A stretch of 64,000 bases of DNA from Streptomyces venezuelae ATCC 10712 (GCF_008639165.1 NZ_CP029197.1:6886001-6950000), one strand, 5' to 3'; counted from the stretch's first letter, positions 33,085-41,897 are shown. A program made the numbers and translations. The notes: generated by a model not told the origin, from the letters alone.

Positions 33085-34317
33085 ATGCGGCAGACGGCTC
33101 CGGACGGCCGCGGCCCGGTGCGCTACGGCCCTCCGGCCACCGACACCGGGCTGCCCGTCCTGCCGGGGCTCGCCGGACTCCTCGCCGCCGCCGCGGGCCG
33201 GACCGCGCCCGAGCCGCCCGGCGGCGGCCCGGTGCTGCGCGAGGCCGCCGCCGGTTACTGGTGGCGGCGCGGCCTGCGCACCCACCCCGAGGACGTGGTC
33301 GCGGGACCCGGCGCCCCCGCCCTGCTCCTCGCCCTGGTCGCCGCCCACGGCGGCGACCTGCTGCTGCCCCGGCCCTGCCCCGCCTGGTGGACCCCGCAGG
33401 CCCGGCTCCTCGGCCGCCCGACGTACCACGTGCCGACCCCGGCCGAGGCCGGCGGCGTCCCCGACCCGTACGCCCTCATGGAGACCGTCCGCCGGATCCG
33501 CGCCGAGGGCGGCGACCCGCGCGTCCTGCTGCTCTCCGTCGCCGACGACCCCACCGGCACCGTCGCCCCGCCCGAACTCGTCCGCGAGGCCTGCGAGGCG
33601 GCCGTCGCTGAGGGCCTGCACGTCATCAGCGACGAGACCTGGCGCGACACCCGCCACCACCCCGAGGACACCGTGCTCCTCAGTCCCGCCGAGATGTGCC
33701 CGGACGACGTGACGATCCTCTCCGACCTCGGCGGCGCCCTCGCCCCGGCCGCCTGGCCCTGCGCCGTCGCCCGCTTCCCGCCCACCGACCCGTCCCGCGC
33801 CGACCGCTGGACCGACCGCCGGGCCCGCGTCCTCGACGTGCTCACCGCCCTCGGGGCCGTCGTGCCCGGGCCCGTCGCCCCCGCCGCCGCGCACGCCCTC
33901 GACGAGCCGGAGGACGTGACCGTACGCGCCCGGCGCGCCGCCGCCGTCCACGGGCGCCTCGCCGGGGCCGCGCACCGCGCCGTGCTCGCCGCCGGGGCCC
34001 TCGCCCGGCCGCCGCAGGCCGGCCGCCACCTCTACGCCGACCTCGGGCCGCTGCGGGCCGGTCTCGCCGCCCGGGGTGTCACCGACTCCCTGGAGCTGGA
34101 GAACCACCTCACCGACCGGCTCGGCGCCCCCGTGACCGGCGGCCACCGCTTCGGCGACGAGCTCGGCGCACTCCGGGTGAGGTTCGGTACCGGCATGTTC
34201 CTGGGCAGGAGGGAGGAGGAACGCGCCGAGACCCTCGGCGCACGGGACCCGGAGGAGCTGCCCCATGTGGCGCGGAGACTGGCCGAGTTCGGAGGAGCCC
34301 TGGAGGAACTCCGGTGA
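33085..34317 (+). CDS. Aminotransferase class I/II-fold protein without any lysine
   Basis: A 410-aa protein with fold-type I aminotransferase features: GPGAPALLLALVAAHGGDLLLPRPCPAWW, the PTG motif LLSVADDPTGTVAPPELV (usually NPxNPTG) and VISDETWRD (usually DEVY). Where the PLP-binding lysine is expected (S-x-x-K-x-x-x-x-G-x-R), it reads LSDLGGALAPAAWPCAVARF, with Gly instead of Lys, and no lysine occurs anywhere in the chain. A PLP Schiff base is therefore impossible, so this is either a PLP-independent binding protein or a degenerate homologue. Codon bias is strong and the AGGAGG ribosome site is ideal, so it is expressed. It lies 73 bp upstream of the MBL-fold gene on the same strand, probably one operon. 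Confidence 0.82.
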   Translation: MRQTAPDGRGPVRYGPPATDTGLPVLPGLAGLLAAAAGRTAPEPPGGGPVLREAAAGYWWRRGLRTHPEDVVAGPGAPALLLALVAAHGGDLLLPRPCPAWWTPQARLLGRPTYHVPTPAEAGGVPDPYALMETVRRIRAEGGDPRVLLLSVADDPTGTVAPPELVREACEAAVAEGLHVISDETWRDTRHHPEDTVLLSPAEMCPDDVTILSDLGGALAPAAWPCAVARFPPTDPSRADRWTDRRARVLDVLTALGAVVPGPVAPAAAHALDEPEDVTVRARRAAAVHGRLAGAAHRAVLAAGALARPPQAGRHLYADLGPLRAGLAARGVTDSLELENHLTDRLGAPVTGGHRFGDELGALRVRFGTGMFLGRREEERAETLGARDPEELPHVARRLAEFGGALEELR

Positions 34318-34390
34318 CCACGCCCCCCGAAGCCGCACCCCTCGACCCTCCGGTCCCGGCCGAACGATCCGCGCAGAACGGAGCCCGCAC

Positions 34391-35431
34391 ATGACGGAAC
34401 GGACGGCACACCCCGCGCGCGCCGCACAGGCCCCCCGCGCCGCCACGGCCCCGGCGCCGCCCGCCCCCGGGCTCCAGCCGGTGGGCCGGCTGCGGTCCGA
34501 CTGGCCCCGTACCTTCGCCGACCGGCTCACCGCCCCCCTCCCCGGCGTGCGTGCGCTGGCCCGCTTCGCCCGCGAGGGAGCCGTACGCCCCCGCCCCGAA
34601 GGCCTCCGCGACATCCCGCTGCTGCCCTTCGAGCCCGGCCCGCTCCCGCCGGCCGGGCCCGACACACTGGCCGTCACCTGGGCCGGGCACGCCAGCTGGG
34701 TGCTGCGGATCGGCGGGCTGACCGTCCTCACCGACCCCGTCTGGTCCCGCCGCATCTTCGGCACCCCCGCCCGGCTCACCCCGGTCGGCGTCCGCTGGGA
34801 GGACCTGCCGCGCGTCGACGCCGTCGTCATCAGCCACAACCACTTCGACCACCTCGACGCCCCCACCCTGAAGCGGCTGCCCCGGCACACCCCGGTCTTC
34901 GTCCCGGCCGGCCTCGGCCGCTGGTTCGCCCGCCGCCGGTTCACCCGGGTGACCGAGCTCGACTGGTGGGAGGCGGCCGAACTCGACGGCGTGCGCTTCG
35001 ACTTCGTCCCCGCCCACCACTGGTCCAAGCGCACCCTCCTGGACACCTGCCGCTCCCTGTGGGGAGGCTGGGTGCTCACCGACCGGTCCGGCCGGCGCGT
35101 CCACTTCGCCGGGGACACCGGCTACGGCCACTGGTTCGCCGAGATCGGCCGCCGCTACCCCGGCATCGACCTGGCCCTGCTCCCCATCGGGGCCTACGAC
35201 CCCCGCTGGTGGCTCAGCGACGTCCACACCGACCCGGAGGAGGCCGTCCGCGCCCACCAGGACCTGGGGGCCCGGCGGATGGCCCCGATGCACTGGGCGA
35301 CCTTCGTGCTGTCCTCCGAGCCCGTCCTCGAACCCCTCACCCGGGTCAGGGCCGCCTGGGAGCAGGCCGGGCTGTCCCGCGATGACCTGTGGGACCTGCC
35401 GGTCGGCGGCTCACGGGTGCTCGTGCCCTGA
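34391..35431 (+). CDS. Metallo-beta-lactamase-fold hydrolase, NAPE-PLD/UlaG-like
   Basis: A 346-aa MBL-fold enzyme. After an Ala/Pro-rich leader (1-30), it shows VTWAGHASWVLRIGGLTVLTDPVW, the zinc motif SHNHFDHLD (HxHxDH), WSKRTL, a further ligand in HFAGDTGYGHW and a final His in MAPMHWATF. This pattern is typical of NAPE-PLD-like phospholipase D or lactonase (UlaG) relatives, so a phosphodiester or lactone substrate is plausible. ACGGAG lies 8 nt before the ATG. It follows the lysine-free aminotransferase homologue. Its last 21 nt overlap the converging DedA gene, and its TGCCCTGAGG end seeds a tandem repeat. Confidence 0.88.
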   Translation: MTERTAHPARAAQAPRAATAPAPPAPGLQPVGRLRSDWPRTFADRLTAPLPGVRALARFAREGAVRPRPEGLRDIPLLPFEPGPLPPAGPDTLAVTWAGHASWVLRIGGLTVLTDPVWSRRIFGTPARLTPVGVRWEDLPRVDAVVISHNHFDHLDAPTLKRLPRHTPVFVPAGLGRWFARRRFTRVTELDWWEAAELDGVRFDFVPAHHWSKRTLLDTCRSLWGGWVLTDRSGRRVHFAGDTGYGHWFAEIGRRYPGIDLALLPIGAYDPRWWLSDVHTDPEEAVRAHQDLGARRMAPMHWATFVLSSEPVLEPLTRVRAAWEQAGLSRDDLWDLPVGGSRVLVP

Positions 35432-36181
35432 GGTCCCGCGCCCTGACGTCCCGCCCCCTGACGTGCCCTGGCCTGACACCCCGTGTCCCGATGTCCCGTG
35501 TCCCGATGTCCCCTGTCCCGACGTCTCCTGTCCTGACGGCTCGTCCGCCGCCGCCCGCCCCCTGAGCCGCCGCCACAGCGCGGGCACCGCGCTGATCAGC
35601 ACCGTGAGGCCGACCGCCGCGACCACGCCCTGCCACGGCTCGGGGAAGAGCGAGCCGCCCAGGATGCCGATCAGCTGGTACGTCGCCGCCCAGGCCAGAC
35701 AGGCGGCGACGTCGCCCCGGACGAACCGCCGCAGCGGCATCTCCGACAGCAGGCAGGCCAGCATCACGGGGATGCGCCCGGCCGGCACGAGCCGGGACAG
35801 CACGAGCACGGACACCTGATGGGTGTCGAGCCGCTCCTGCGCGTGGGCGAGCCGCTCGGGGGTGACCCGGCCCCGCAGCGAGGCGAGCCACCGGGAGCCG
35901 TTGCGCGAGCGGATCCCGCGCTGTCCCAGCCAGTAGAGCGCCGCGTCGCCGAGGCACGCGGCGAACGCCGCCACCAGGAACACGTACAGCAGCGCGAACG
36001 GCGAGGACTGGTGGAAGGCGACCACCGCCGCCGAGCTGACGATCGCGCCCGTCGGCACGACCGGCACCAGCGCGCCGAGCGCCACCAGCAGGAACAGCGA
36101 GGGGTAGCCGACGGCCTGCTGCGTCGACTCCGGCGGCAGGTCGCCGGCCGCCGCCAGGATGCCGGTGAACCCCTCGCTCAC
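35411..36181 (-). CDS. DedA family membrane protein with a pentapeptide-repeat tail
   Basis: A 256-aa inner-membrane protein. Residues about 25-215 are a DedA/SNARE-associated domain: FLLVALGALVPVVPTGAIVSSAAVV, FLVAAFAACLGDAALYWLGQRGIR, the conserved segment LSRLVPAGRIPVMLACLLSEMPLRRFVRGDVAACLAW and FPEPWQGVVAAVGLTVLISAVPAL. DedA proteins are implicated in lipid scrambling (undecaprenyl phosphate or phosphatidylethanolamine) and proton homeostasis. The last 40 residues are SGQ/HGT repeats from a 15-bp minisatellite, and the gene ends inside the converging MBL gene. The GTG start overlaps the stop of the upstream MBL gene (GTGA), so they are co-translated. Confidence 0.88.
   Translation of the reverse strand: MSEGFTGILAAAGDLPPESTQQAVGYPSLFLLVALGALVPVVPTGAIVSSAAVVAFHQSSPFALLYVFLVAAFAACLGDAALYWLGQRGIRSRNGSRWLASLRGRVTPERLAHAQERLDTHQVSVLVLSRLVPAGRIPVMLACLLSEMPLRRFVRGDVAACLAWAATYQLIGILGGSLFPEPWQGVVAAVGLTVLISAVPALWRRLRGRAAADEPSGQETSGQGTSGHGTSGHGVSGQGTSGGGTSGRGTSGHEHP
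35433..35537. repeat. 15-bp minisatellite encoding the DedA tail
   Basis: Seven consecutive 15-bp units (e.g. GTCCCGTGTCCCGAT, GTCCCGCGCCCTGAC) start 2 nt after the NAPE-PLD-like gene's stop. On the minus strand they encode TSG(Q/H)G pentapeptides in frame. Confidence 0.85.
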
Positions 36182-36957
36182 CGGGCGACCTCCGGCCGCA
36201 CCCGCTCGCCGTGGCCGAGCAGGTGCACCGTCACCTTCGGCGCGAGCCGCGCCGCGTGCCGTACGAACTCGTCCCCCGGCGCGTGGAACTCGTGCGGGCG
36301 GACCCCGTCGAGCCCGATCGGCCAGTACGTGCCGTAGTGCACCGGCACCGCCGCCGCCGGCGACAGCGCGGCCAGCGCCTCGGCCGCCCGGCCCGCGTCG
36401 AGGTGCCCGTGCCCGAGGTAGGGCCCCCAGCCGCCGACCGGCAGCAGCGCCACGTCCACCGGCCCGACCGCCTCGGCCATCCCGTCGAACAGTCCGGTGT
36501 CCCCGGCGAAGTACGTCCGCGCCTCGCCCTCGACGACGTACCCGAGCGCGGGAGCGCGGTGCGGCCCGACCGGCAGCCGCCGTCCGTCGTGGCGCGCGGG
36601 CACGGCCCGTACCGTCACGCCCTCCACCGTCACCGTGTCGCCCGGCTCCACCTCGGCGAGCCGCACCCCGTTCGCTTCGAGCCTGCGCAGTCCCGGTACG
36701 GCGGCGGGGGCGCCGCGCGGTACGACGAGCAGGGTCCCGGGCGCGATCCGGGCAAGCGAGGGCAGGTGCAGGTGGTCGGAGTGCAGGTGCGAGACGAGGA
36801 CGGCCTCGGCGGCCGCGGCCTCCGGCGGCGGCACGGCCCCGCGCCGACGGCGCAGGTGCGCGAGCCGCCGCGCGAACAGCGGATCGGTGAGGAAGCGGAC
36901 CCCGGAGTCCTCGACCGTGCAGGTCGCGTGACCCCACCAGGTGACCTCCACCGGCAT
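36178..36957 (-). CDS. Metallo-beta-lactamase superfamily hydrolase (UlaG-like)
   Basis: A 259-aa MBL-fold enzyme beginning EVTWWGHATCTVEDSGVRFLTDPLF, with zinc motif SHLHSDHLH (HxHxDH), a further His in PARHDGRR, GEARTYFAGDTGLFDG and the final VHYGTYWPIG. It is close in plan to the other MBL protein at 34391 but shorter and clearly a separate family member. Typical substrates of this group are cyclic phosphates, lactones and lipid-derived phosphodiesters. The ATG follows a GGAAGG site. The downstream DedA gene overlaps by 4 nt; a hydrolase coupled to a lipid-scrambling-type protein hints at a membrane-lipid role (inference). Divergent from the 138-aa gene. Confidence 0.88.
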   Translation of the reverse strand: MPVEVTWWGHATCTVEDSGVRFLTDPLFARRLAHLRRRRGAVPPPEAAAAEAVLVSHLHSDHLHLPSLARIAPGTLLVVPRGAPAAVPGLRRLEANGVRLAEVEPGDTVTVEGVTVRAVPARHDGRRLPVGPHRAPALGYVVEGEARTYFAGDTGLFDGMAEAVGPVDVALLPVGGWGPYLGHGHLDAGRAAEALAALSPAAAVPVHYGTYWPIGLDGVRPHEFHAPGDEFVRHAARLAPKVTVHLLGHGERVRPEVAR

Positions 36958-37093
36958 GCCGCCTTCCGTTCTCGTGGGCCGGGGCCGCCGTGCACGATGT
37001 CCGTGACCGTTCCCCAACTCCCCATCGAGGGTAAATGTCCGGAGCGGGCACCGGAGGATGTTCGGCCGTGCCGTACCGCAGTAGGGTCGGCCC

Positions 37094-37510
37094 ATGGACG
37101 ACGTTCGGGTGGCGGCGATCGCCAGCCTCACCCCGCTCGAAGAGCTGGACAGCGACCCCTTCCTTGTCGACACGCGCGGCCAGTACGCGGTGTGTGCCCG
37201 CTGGGCCGACGAAAAGGGGTACGTGGTCGCCCGCCAGCTGCTGTTCTACGGACTCCGGCCGGACCACGCGGCGCTCTGGGTGGACGTGGAGGCGGGCGCG
37301 GTCGACCTGTTCGTCGCCGCCAACGAGCGGGTCCTCGCCCGCGCCCTGACCTCCGTGCCCGGCTTCCGCGCCGAGTGCGCCCGGCGCGGGGTGCGGGTGG
37401 AGACCGCCTGCCCCGAAGGCCCCGCGTGCGAACCGGTGTACGACACGGCCGCCAAGGCCGGTGTCCACCGGCGCCTCTCGATGCCGACGGCGGGCTACGA
37501 CGGCTCCTGA
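37094..37510 (+). CDS. Unrecognised 138-aa protein
   Basis: No family is recognised. The protein is soluble and mixed alpha/beta: LTPLEELDSDPFLVDTRGQYAVCARWADEKGYVVARQLLFYGLRPDHAALWVDVEAGAVDLFVAAN is spread over residues 13-80, and the C-terminal part has three cysteines (ECARRG, TACPEGPACEP). It has no signal peptide or membrane helix. The ATG has a weak GTAGGG site. Codon bias and the well-isolated reading frame support a real gene. It is divergent from the UlaG-like gene and a perfect 14-bp palindrome follows its stop. Confidence 0.72.
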   Translation: MDDVRVAAIASLTPLEELDSDPFLVDTRGQYAVCARWADEKGYVVARQLLFYGLRPDHAALWVDVEAGAVDLFVAANERVLARALTSVPGFRAECARRGVRVETACPEGPACEPVYDTAAKAGVHRRLSMPTAGYDGS

Positions 37511-37515
37511 CCGTA

Positions 37516-37529
37516 GGGGCCCGGGCCCC
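37516..37529 (+). terminator. Palindrome GGGGCCCGGGCCCC after the 138-aa gene
   Basis: A perfect 14-bp palindrome 6 nt after the stop. A foldback would need to sacrifice central bases as loop; it could terminate or be fortuitous GC. Confidence 0.35.
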
Positions 37530-37680
37530 CTGGCGGAACCGCCCCTCCCCGCACCCGTGAGGGCCCCTCGTCCACGTCCGACCTGACACACCCTGGCCCG
37601 CCGCCGTCACCCGTTCTCCCCGCCGGCCGTGGGCGTTGTGCCACGCTTGGGACAGGAAACGGGCGAAAGGTGAAGCGGGC

Positions 37681-39849
37681 GTGGGTGACGGGCGATGGGG
37701 TGGCGCCGAGCGCTGGCGGTCCGCGGGCAGGGCACTGGGGCGGGTGGTCGCCGTCTGGGCGGTCTCCACGCTCACGATGCTGATCCTCGCCGCCCTGCTC
37801 CCCGCCTTCGCGCTGCAGTCCGCCGAAGGCGACACCTTCACGAGGACGGCGCTCACCGCGGCCGCGGCGGCCGGCGCGTTCGGTCTGCTCGGCGCGCTCG
37901 TGTGGCCGCTGATCGTGCGGGCCCTGCTGCTCGTCCCGGCCCTCGTGCTCGGTCTGCTCGTCTTCTTCCTCAACGGCTCGCTGCTGCTCGTCGCGCTCTG
38001 GCTGGTCCCCGACGGCCGCGGCACCGCCGACCCCGAGACCGCCGTCGTGGTCGCCGCCGTCATGTCGGCCGTCGCCTCGGCCACCTCCACCGGCCTCGCC
38101 GTCCGCGACGACGACGCCTACCGCCGCCGCCTCTACCGGCTCACCGGCCGCACCCGCCCCCGGGTCTCGGACGGCTCGCCCGAGCAGGCCCCGGGGACGG
38201 TCTTCCTCCAGCTCGACGGCGTCGGCCTGCACGTCCTGCGCGGCGCCGTCGCCGACGGGCTCATGCCGACCGTCGCGTCCTGGCTCGAGGCGGGCCACCG
38301 GCTCACGCCCTGGCGCACCGACTGGTCCAGCCAGACCGGCGCGAGCCAGCTCGGCATCCTGCACGGCTCGAACGAGGACGTGCCCGCCTTCCGCTGGTAC
38401 GAGAAGGACACCGGCCGGGTGATGGTGTCGAACCGGCCCGCGAGCGCCGTGGAGCTCCAGCGCCGGGCGGTGCGCCGCACCGGTGACGGCGGCCTCCTCA
38501 CCGTCGACGGCGCCTCGCGCGGCAACCTCTTCAGCGGCGGCGCCGACCAGCTCGCCCTCGTCCTGTCGATGGCCGCACGGCGCGGCCGGCGCAACCGCTC
38601 GCGGGCCGGCTACTTCGCGTACTTCTCCGACCCGGCCAACGCCGTCCGCACCGCCGGATCGCTGGTCGCCGAGTGCTTCCGTGAGATCTTCCAGTCGACC
38701 GGGGCGCTGCTGCGCCGCGAGACCCCGAGGGTCTCGCGCGGCGGCACGTACCCCTTCGTCCGCGCCTTCGCGACGGTCGTGGAGCGGGACGTCGTGGTCG
38801 CGGCCGTCATGGGCGACATGCTCGCCGGGCGGACCGCCGTCTACGCGGACCTCGTCGCCTACGACGAGGTGGCCCACCACTCGGGCCCGCACGGCCGGGA
38901 CACCGACCAGGTCCTGCGGCGCCTCGACCGCTCGGTGGCGCTGATCGCCACCGTCGCCGAGCACGCCCCGCGCCCGTACCGGATCGTGCTCCTCTCCGAC
39001 CACGGGCAGAGCCCGGGGGAGACCTTCGAGGGGGCGTACGGGCTGACGCTCAAGGAGCTGGTCAGGGCGGGGTGCGGCCTTCCGGTGCCCCGGCGGGTGC
39101 GCCGTATCCGCCGGGGGCGTCCCGGGGCGGGGTCCGGGGGCGGCTCGGAGGCGCGCGACGCGGCGCGGGACGCGCTGCGGCTCGCGCTGCACCGGCCCGT
39201 GGACGAGACCGGCGAGACGGCGAAGGAGCTGCCCGCCCGTCCCTCCGAGCCGATCGTCCTCGCCTCCGGAAACCTGGGTCTCGTCTCGTTCCCCGACGTG
39301 CCGCACCGGATGACGCGGGAGGAGATCGATCGCCGCCATCCGGCGCTGCTGCGCGCCCTCGCCCACCATCCGGGCATCGGTTTCGTGCTGGTGGCGAGCG
39401 AGGAGCACGGTTCGGTGGTGCTCGCCCGTGACGGGGTGGAGGTGCCGGTGGCCGAGCTCGACGACGGGGGGCCGCTCGCCGTCTTCGGGCCGGGCGCGGC
39501 GCGCGCGGTGCGGCGGACGGACGGCTTCCCGCACGTCGCGGACATCATGGTCAACTCGATGTACGACCCGGCGACCGGCACCGTGCACGCCTTCGAGGAG
39601 CAGATCGGCTCGCACGGCGGTCTCGGCGGCGAGCAGTCGCACCCCTTCCTGCTGTCCCCGCCGGAGTTGTCGCCGCCCGTGGCGGCGGGGGAGGAGCTGG
39701 TCGGCGCGGAGCAGGTGCACCAGGTGCTGCGGCGCTGGCTCCGGGAGTGCTCGGGTCCGCAGGTGCCGCTGGAGATTTCGCCGCCCACGGGCGGTTCGGA
39801 ATCACTTCTTCCGGTTGACCGGCCGGTCGCACAGGACAAAAACCGCTGA
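37681..39849 (+). CDS. Membrane protein: holin-like helices fused to an alkaline phosphatase/phosphodiesterase domain
   Basis: A 722-aa protein. Residues about 20-150 hold four hydrophobic helices of the phage-holin-family (PF04020-like) type: VVAVWAVSTLTMLILAALLPAF, AAAAGAFGLLGALVWPLIVRAL, LVPALVLGLLVFFLNGSLLLVALWL, AVVVAAVMSAVASATSTG. Residues about 180-690 form a type I phosphodiesterase/alkaline-phosphatase-superfamily domain with metal sites FLQLDGVGLH, DLVAYDEVAHHSG, LLSDHGQSPG and the late segment EQIGSHGGLGGEQSHPF. A Thr/Ser nucleophile lies in the SSQTGAS region. It probably cleaves or transfers phosphate groups on envelope lipids or glycans outside the membrane. The GTG follows AAAGGTGA. 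No partner operon gene is evident; the permease follows 71 bp later. Confidence 0.85.
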   Translation: MGDGRWGGAERWRSAGRALGRVVAVWAVSTLTMLILAALLPAFALQSAEGDTFTRTALTAAAAAGAFGLLGALVWPLIVRALLLVPALVLGLLVFFLNGSLLLVALWLVPDGRGTADPETAVVVAAVMSAVASATSTGLAVRDDDAYRRRLYRLTGRTRPRVSDGSPEQAPGTVFLQLDGVGLHVLRGAVADGLMPTVASWLEAGHRLTPWRTDWSSQTGASQLGILHGSNEDVPAFRWYEKDTGRVMVSNRPASAVELQRRAVRRTGDGGLLTVDGASRGNLFSGGADQLALVLSMAARRGRRNRSRAGYFAYFSDPANAVRTAGSLVAECFREIFQSTGALLRRETPRVSRGGTYPFVRAFATVVERDVVVAAVMGDMLAGRTAVYADLVAYDEVAHHSGPHGRDTDQVLRRLDRSVALIATVAEHAPRPYRIVLLSDHGQSPGETFEGAYGLTLKELVRAGCGLPVPRRVRRIRRGRPGAGSGGGSEARDAARDALRLALHRPVDETGETAKELPARPSEPIVLASGNLGLVSFPDVPHRMTREEIDRRHPALLRALAHHPGIGFVLVASEEHGSVVLARDGVEVPVAELDDGGPLAVFGPGAARAVRRTDGFPHVADIMVNSMYDPATGTVHAFEEQIGSHGGLGGEQSHPFLLSPPELSPPVAAGEELVGAEQVHQVLRRWLRECSGPQVPLEISPPTGGSESLLPVDRPVAQDKNR

Positions 39850-39920
39850 TTTGGACGCCTGTTCGGCACTACCGGACGATGGCCCGGAATGTCCGAACGA
39901 CGGCGAAGGCGCACCACCCG

Positions 39921-41351
39921 ATGAGCACGGCCACCACAACTCCACAGCGCGACACCGAAGCCGCCACGGGCACCCCCGCCGGCCGCGGGCACTCCCGCCG
40001 CTTCGGCCTCCCCGTCGCGACCGCCCTGGTCATGGGCAACATCATCGGCGGCGGCATCTTCCTGCTGCCCGCCTCCGTCGCCCCCTTCGGCACCATCAGC
40101 CTCCTCGCCTTCGGCGTCCTCACCCTCGGCGCGATCGCCCTCGCCCTCGTCTTCGGCCGCCTCGCCCACCGCCACCCGCTGACCGGCGGGCCCTACGTCT
40201 ACGCCCGCGAGGCCTTCGGCGACTTCGCCGGATTCCTGACGGCATGGTCGTACTGGATCACCACCTGGGTCTCCAACGCCGCCCTCGCCGTCGCCGCCGT
40301 CGGCTACCTCGACGTGCTGGTCCCGCTCCACGGATCGAAGCCCGCGACCATCGCCGCCGCGCTCCTCCTCCAGTGGCTGCCCGCCCTCGCCAACCTCGCC
40401 GGCACCCGCTACGTCGGCGCCGTGCAGCTCGTCGCGACCGTGCTCAAGTTCGTCCCGCTGCTGCTCGTCGCCGTCGGCGGCCTGCTCTCCTTCGACAGCG
40501 CCAACCTCGGCCCCTTCCGCGCCACCGACGGGAGCGCCCTCGGCGCCGTCTCCGCCTCCGCCGCGATCCTGCTCTTCAGCTACCTCGGCGTCGAGTCGGC
40601 CGCCGTCAGCGCCGGCGAGGTCCGCGACCCGCGCCGCAACGTCGGCCGCGCCACCGTCCTCGGCACCCTCGGCGCCGCCCTGCTCTACCTCCTCACCACC
40701 CTGTCCGTCTTCGGCACCGTCCCGCACGAGCGGCTCGTCGCCTCCGACGCCCCCTTCACGGACTCCGTCAACCTCATGTTCGGCGGCACCTGGGGCGGCA
40801 CGGCCGTCGCCTGCATGGCCCTCGTCTCGATGGTCGGCGCGCTCAACGGCTGGACGCTGCTCAGCGCCCAGACCCCGTACGCCGCCGCGCGCGACGGCCT
40901 CTTCCCGAAGGCCTTCGCCCGCAAGCGGCGCGGAGTCCCCACGGCCGGCGTCCTCGTGACCGTCGTCCTCGCCTCGCTCCTCACCGTCTACAACTACACG
41001 GCCGGCGCCGAGGGGGTCTTCGAGACCCTCGTCCTCGTCACCACCTTCACCGCCACCGTGCCGTATCTGCTCTCCTCCGCCGCGCAGTTCTCCTTCCTGC
41101 TCTCCGGGCGGTCCGACCGCGTCCACCGCCCCCGTCTGATCCGCGACACCGTCCTCACCCTCGCCGCCTTCGGCTTCTCCCTCTGGCTGGTCGCCGGTTC
41201 CGGCTACGCGGCGGTCTACCAGGGCGTGCTGTTCCTCTTCGCGGGCGTGCTCGTGTACGCGGGGATGTCCGCCCGCAGGCAGCGCGCCGGCGGTGACGAC
41301 CGCACCACGGACACCCCGGAGGCCCCGGAGGTCCGGGAAGCCCGGCCGTAG
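39921..41351 (+). CDS. APC family amino-acid permease (arginine/agmatine antiporter-like)
   Basis: A 476-aa transporter with about 12 membrane helices. After a 30-residue polar leader come the diagnostic first helix LPVATALVMGNIIGGGIFLLPASVAPFG (the G-[GSA]-G-I-F-substrate loop), HPLTGGPYVYAREAFGDFAGFLTAWSYWIT, and the helix 6 motif FSYLGVESAAVSAGEVRDPRRNVGRATVLGT. It most likely exchanges or imports amino acids or polyamines. ATG 39921 is chosen over ATG 39879 because it gives a normal family N-terminus, although its ribosome site (GAAGG, 11 nt) is modest. It is preceded by the phosphodiesterase gene and probably has its own promoter. Confidence 0.92.
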   Translation: MSTATTTPQRDTEAATGTPAGRGHSRRFGLPVATALVMGNIIGGGIFLLPASVAPFGTISLLAFGVLTLGAIALALVFGRLAHRHPLTGGPYVYAREAFGDFAGFLTAWSYWITTWVSNAALAVAAVGYLDVLVPLHGSKPATIAAALLLQWLPALANLAGTRYVGAVQLVATVLKFVPLLLVAVGGLLSFDSANLGPFRATDGSALGAVSASAAILLFSYLGVESAAVSAGEVRDPRRNVGRATVLGTLGAALLYLLTTLSVFGTVPHERLVASDAPFTDSVNLMFGGTWGGTAVACMALVSMVGALNGWTLLSAQTPYAAARDGLFPKAFARKRRGVPTAGVLVTVVLASLLTVYNYTAGAEGVFETLVLVTTFTATVPYLLSSAAQFSFLLSGRSDRVHRPRLIRDTVLTLAAFGFSLWLVAGSGYAAVYQGVLFLFAGVLVYAGMSARRQRAGGDDRTTDTPEAPEVREARP

Positions 41352-41452
41352 GGGGGCGGGGGCGTCCGGCGGGGGACACCTCTTAGGCCGCCCGGGCGGA
41401 TCTGCGCTCCGGCGCGCCTCCCGGGGGTTCGGGCGGGGCAGGACGGTTCACC

Positions 41453-41839
41453 GTGAGCCCCGTGCACCGGACGACCCGTGCGCCCGCCGGACCGGCGGGC
41501 CGCCCGGCACGTCCGCGGCCCGCCCGGCGCCGCTGGATCGTGCTGCTCCTCGTCGTCGCCGCGCTGTTCGGCACCGGGGCGGCCGCCACGCTCACCGGCG
41601 GCGCCGAGCTCCGGCCGGCCGCCGCCTCCCCGGCGTCCGACACCGGCGGCGAGACCCACGACCCGGCCGCCGCCGAGGCCGGGCTGCCCGGCCGGACCCG
41701 GCGGCACCGCACGGGCGCCCGGCCCGCCCCCGGACACCGGCACCCCCGCGGCGCCCGCCGCCCCTCCCGTACCACCGTCCCGGCCCCCGGCCCCGCCCCG
41801 CGCGGCGACGCGCTCCGGTGCGTGGTGATGCGCTGCTGA
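41453..41839 (+). CDS. Small single-span membrane protein, unrecognised
   Basis: A 128-aa frame from a GTG. Residues 1-27 are Arg/Pro-rich, 28-47 form one membrane helix (RWIVLLLVVAALFGTGAAATLTG), and the rest is Pro/Arg/Ala-rich and disordered, ending in two cysteines (ALRCVVMRC). No family is recognised. The ribosome site (GGACGG) is mediocre. It could be a surface peptide or a spurious frame in GC-rich DNA; the 54-aa gene follows in the same direction. Confidence 0.5.
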   Translation: MSPVHRTTRAPAGPAGRPARPRPARRRWIVLLLVVAALFGTGAAATLTGGAELRPAAASPASDTGGETHDPAAAEAGLPGRTRRHRTGARPAPGHRHPRGARRPSRTTVPAPGPAPRGDALRCVVMRC

Positions 41840-41897
41840 GAGGCCCGCACCTCCCGGCAGTTCTCGACATCACCCCCGCACCACGAGGAGCTTCGTC

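Noticed and set aside
37681..38150. Prophage lysis (holin) gene
   Set aside because: The holin-like helices are part of a 722-aa phosphodiesterase and no phage genes are nearby.
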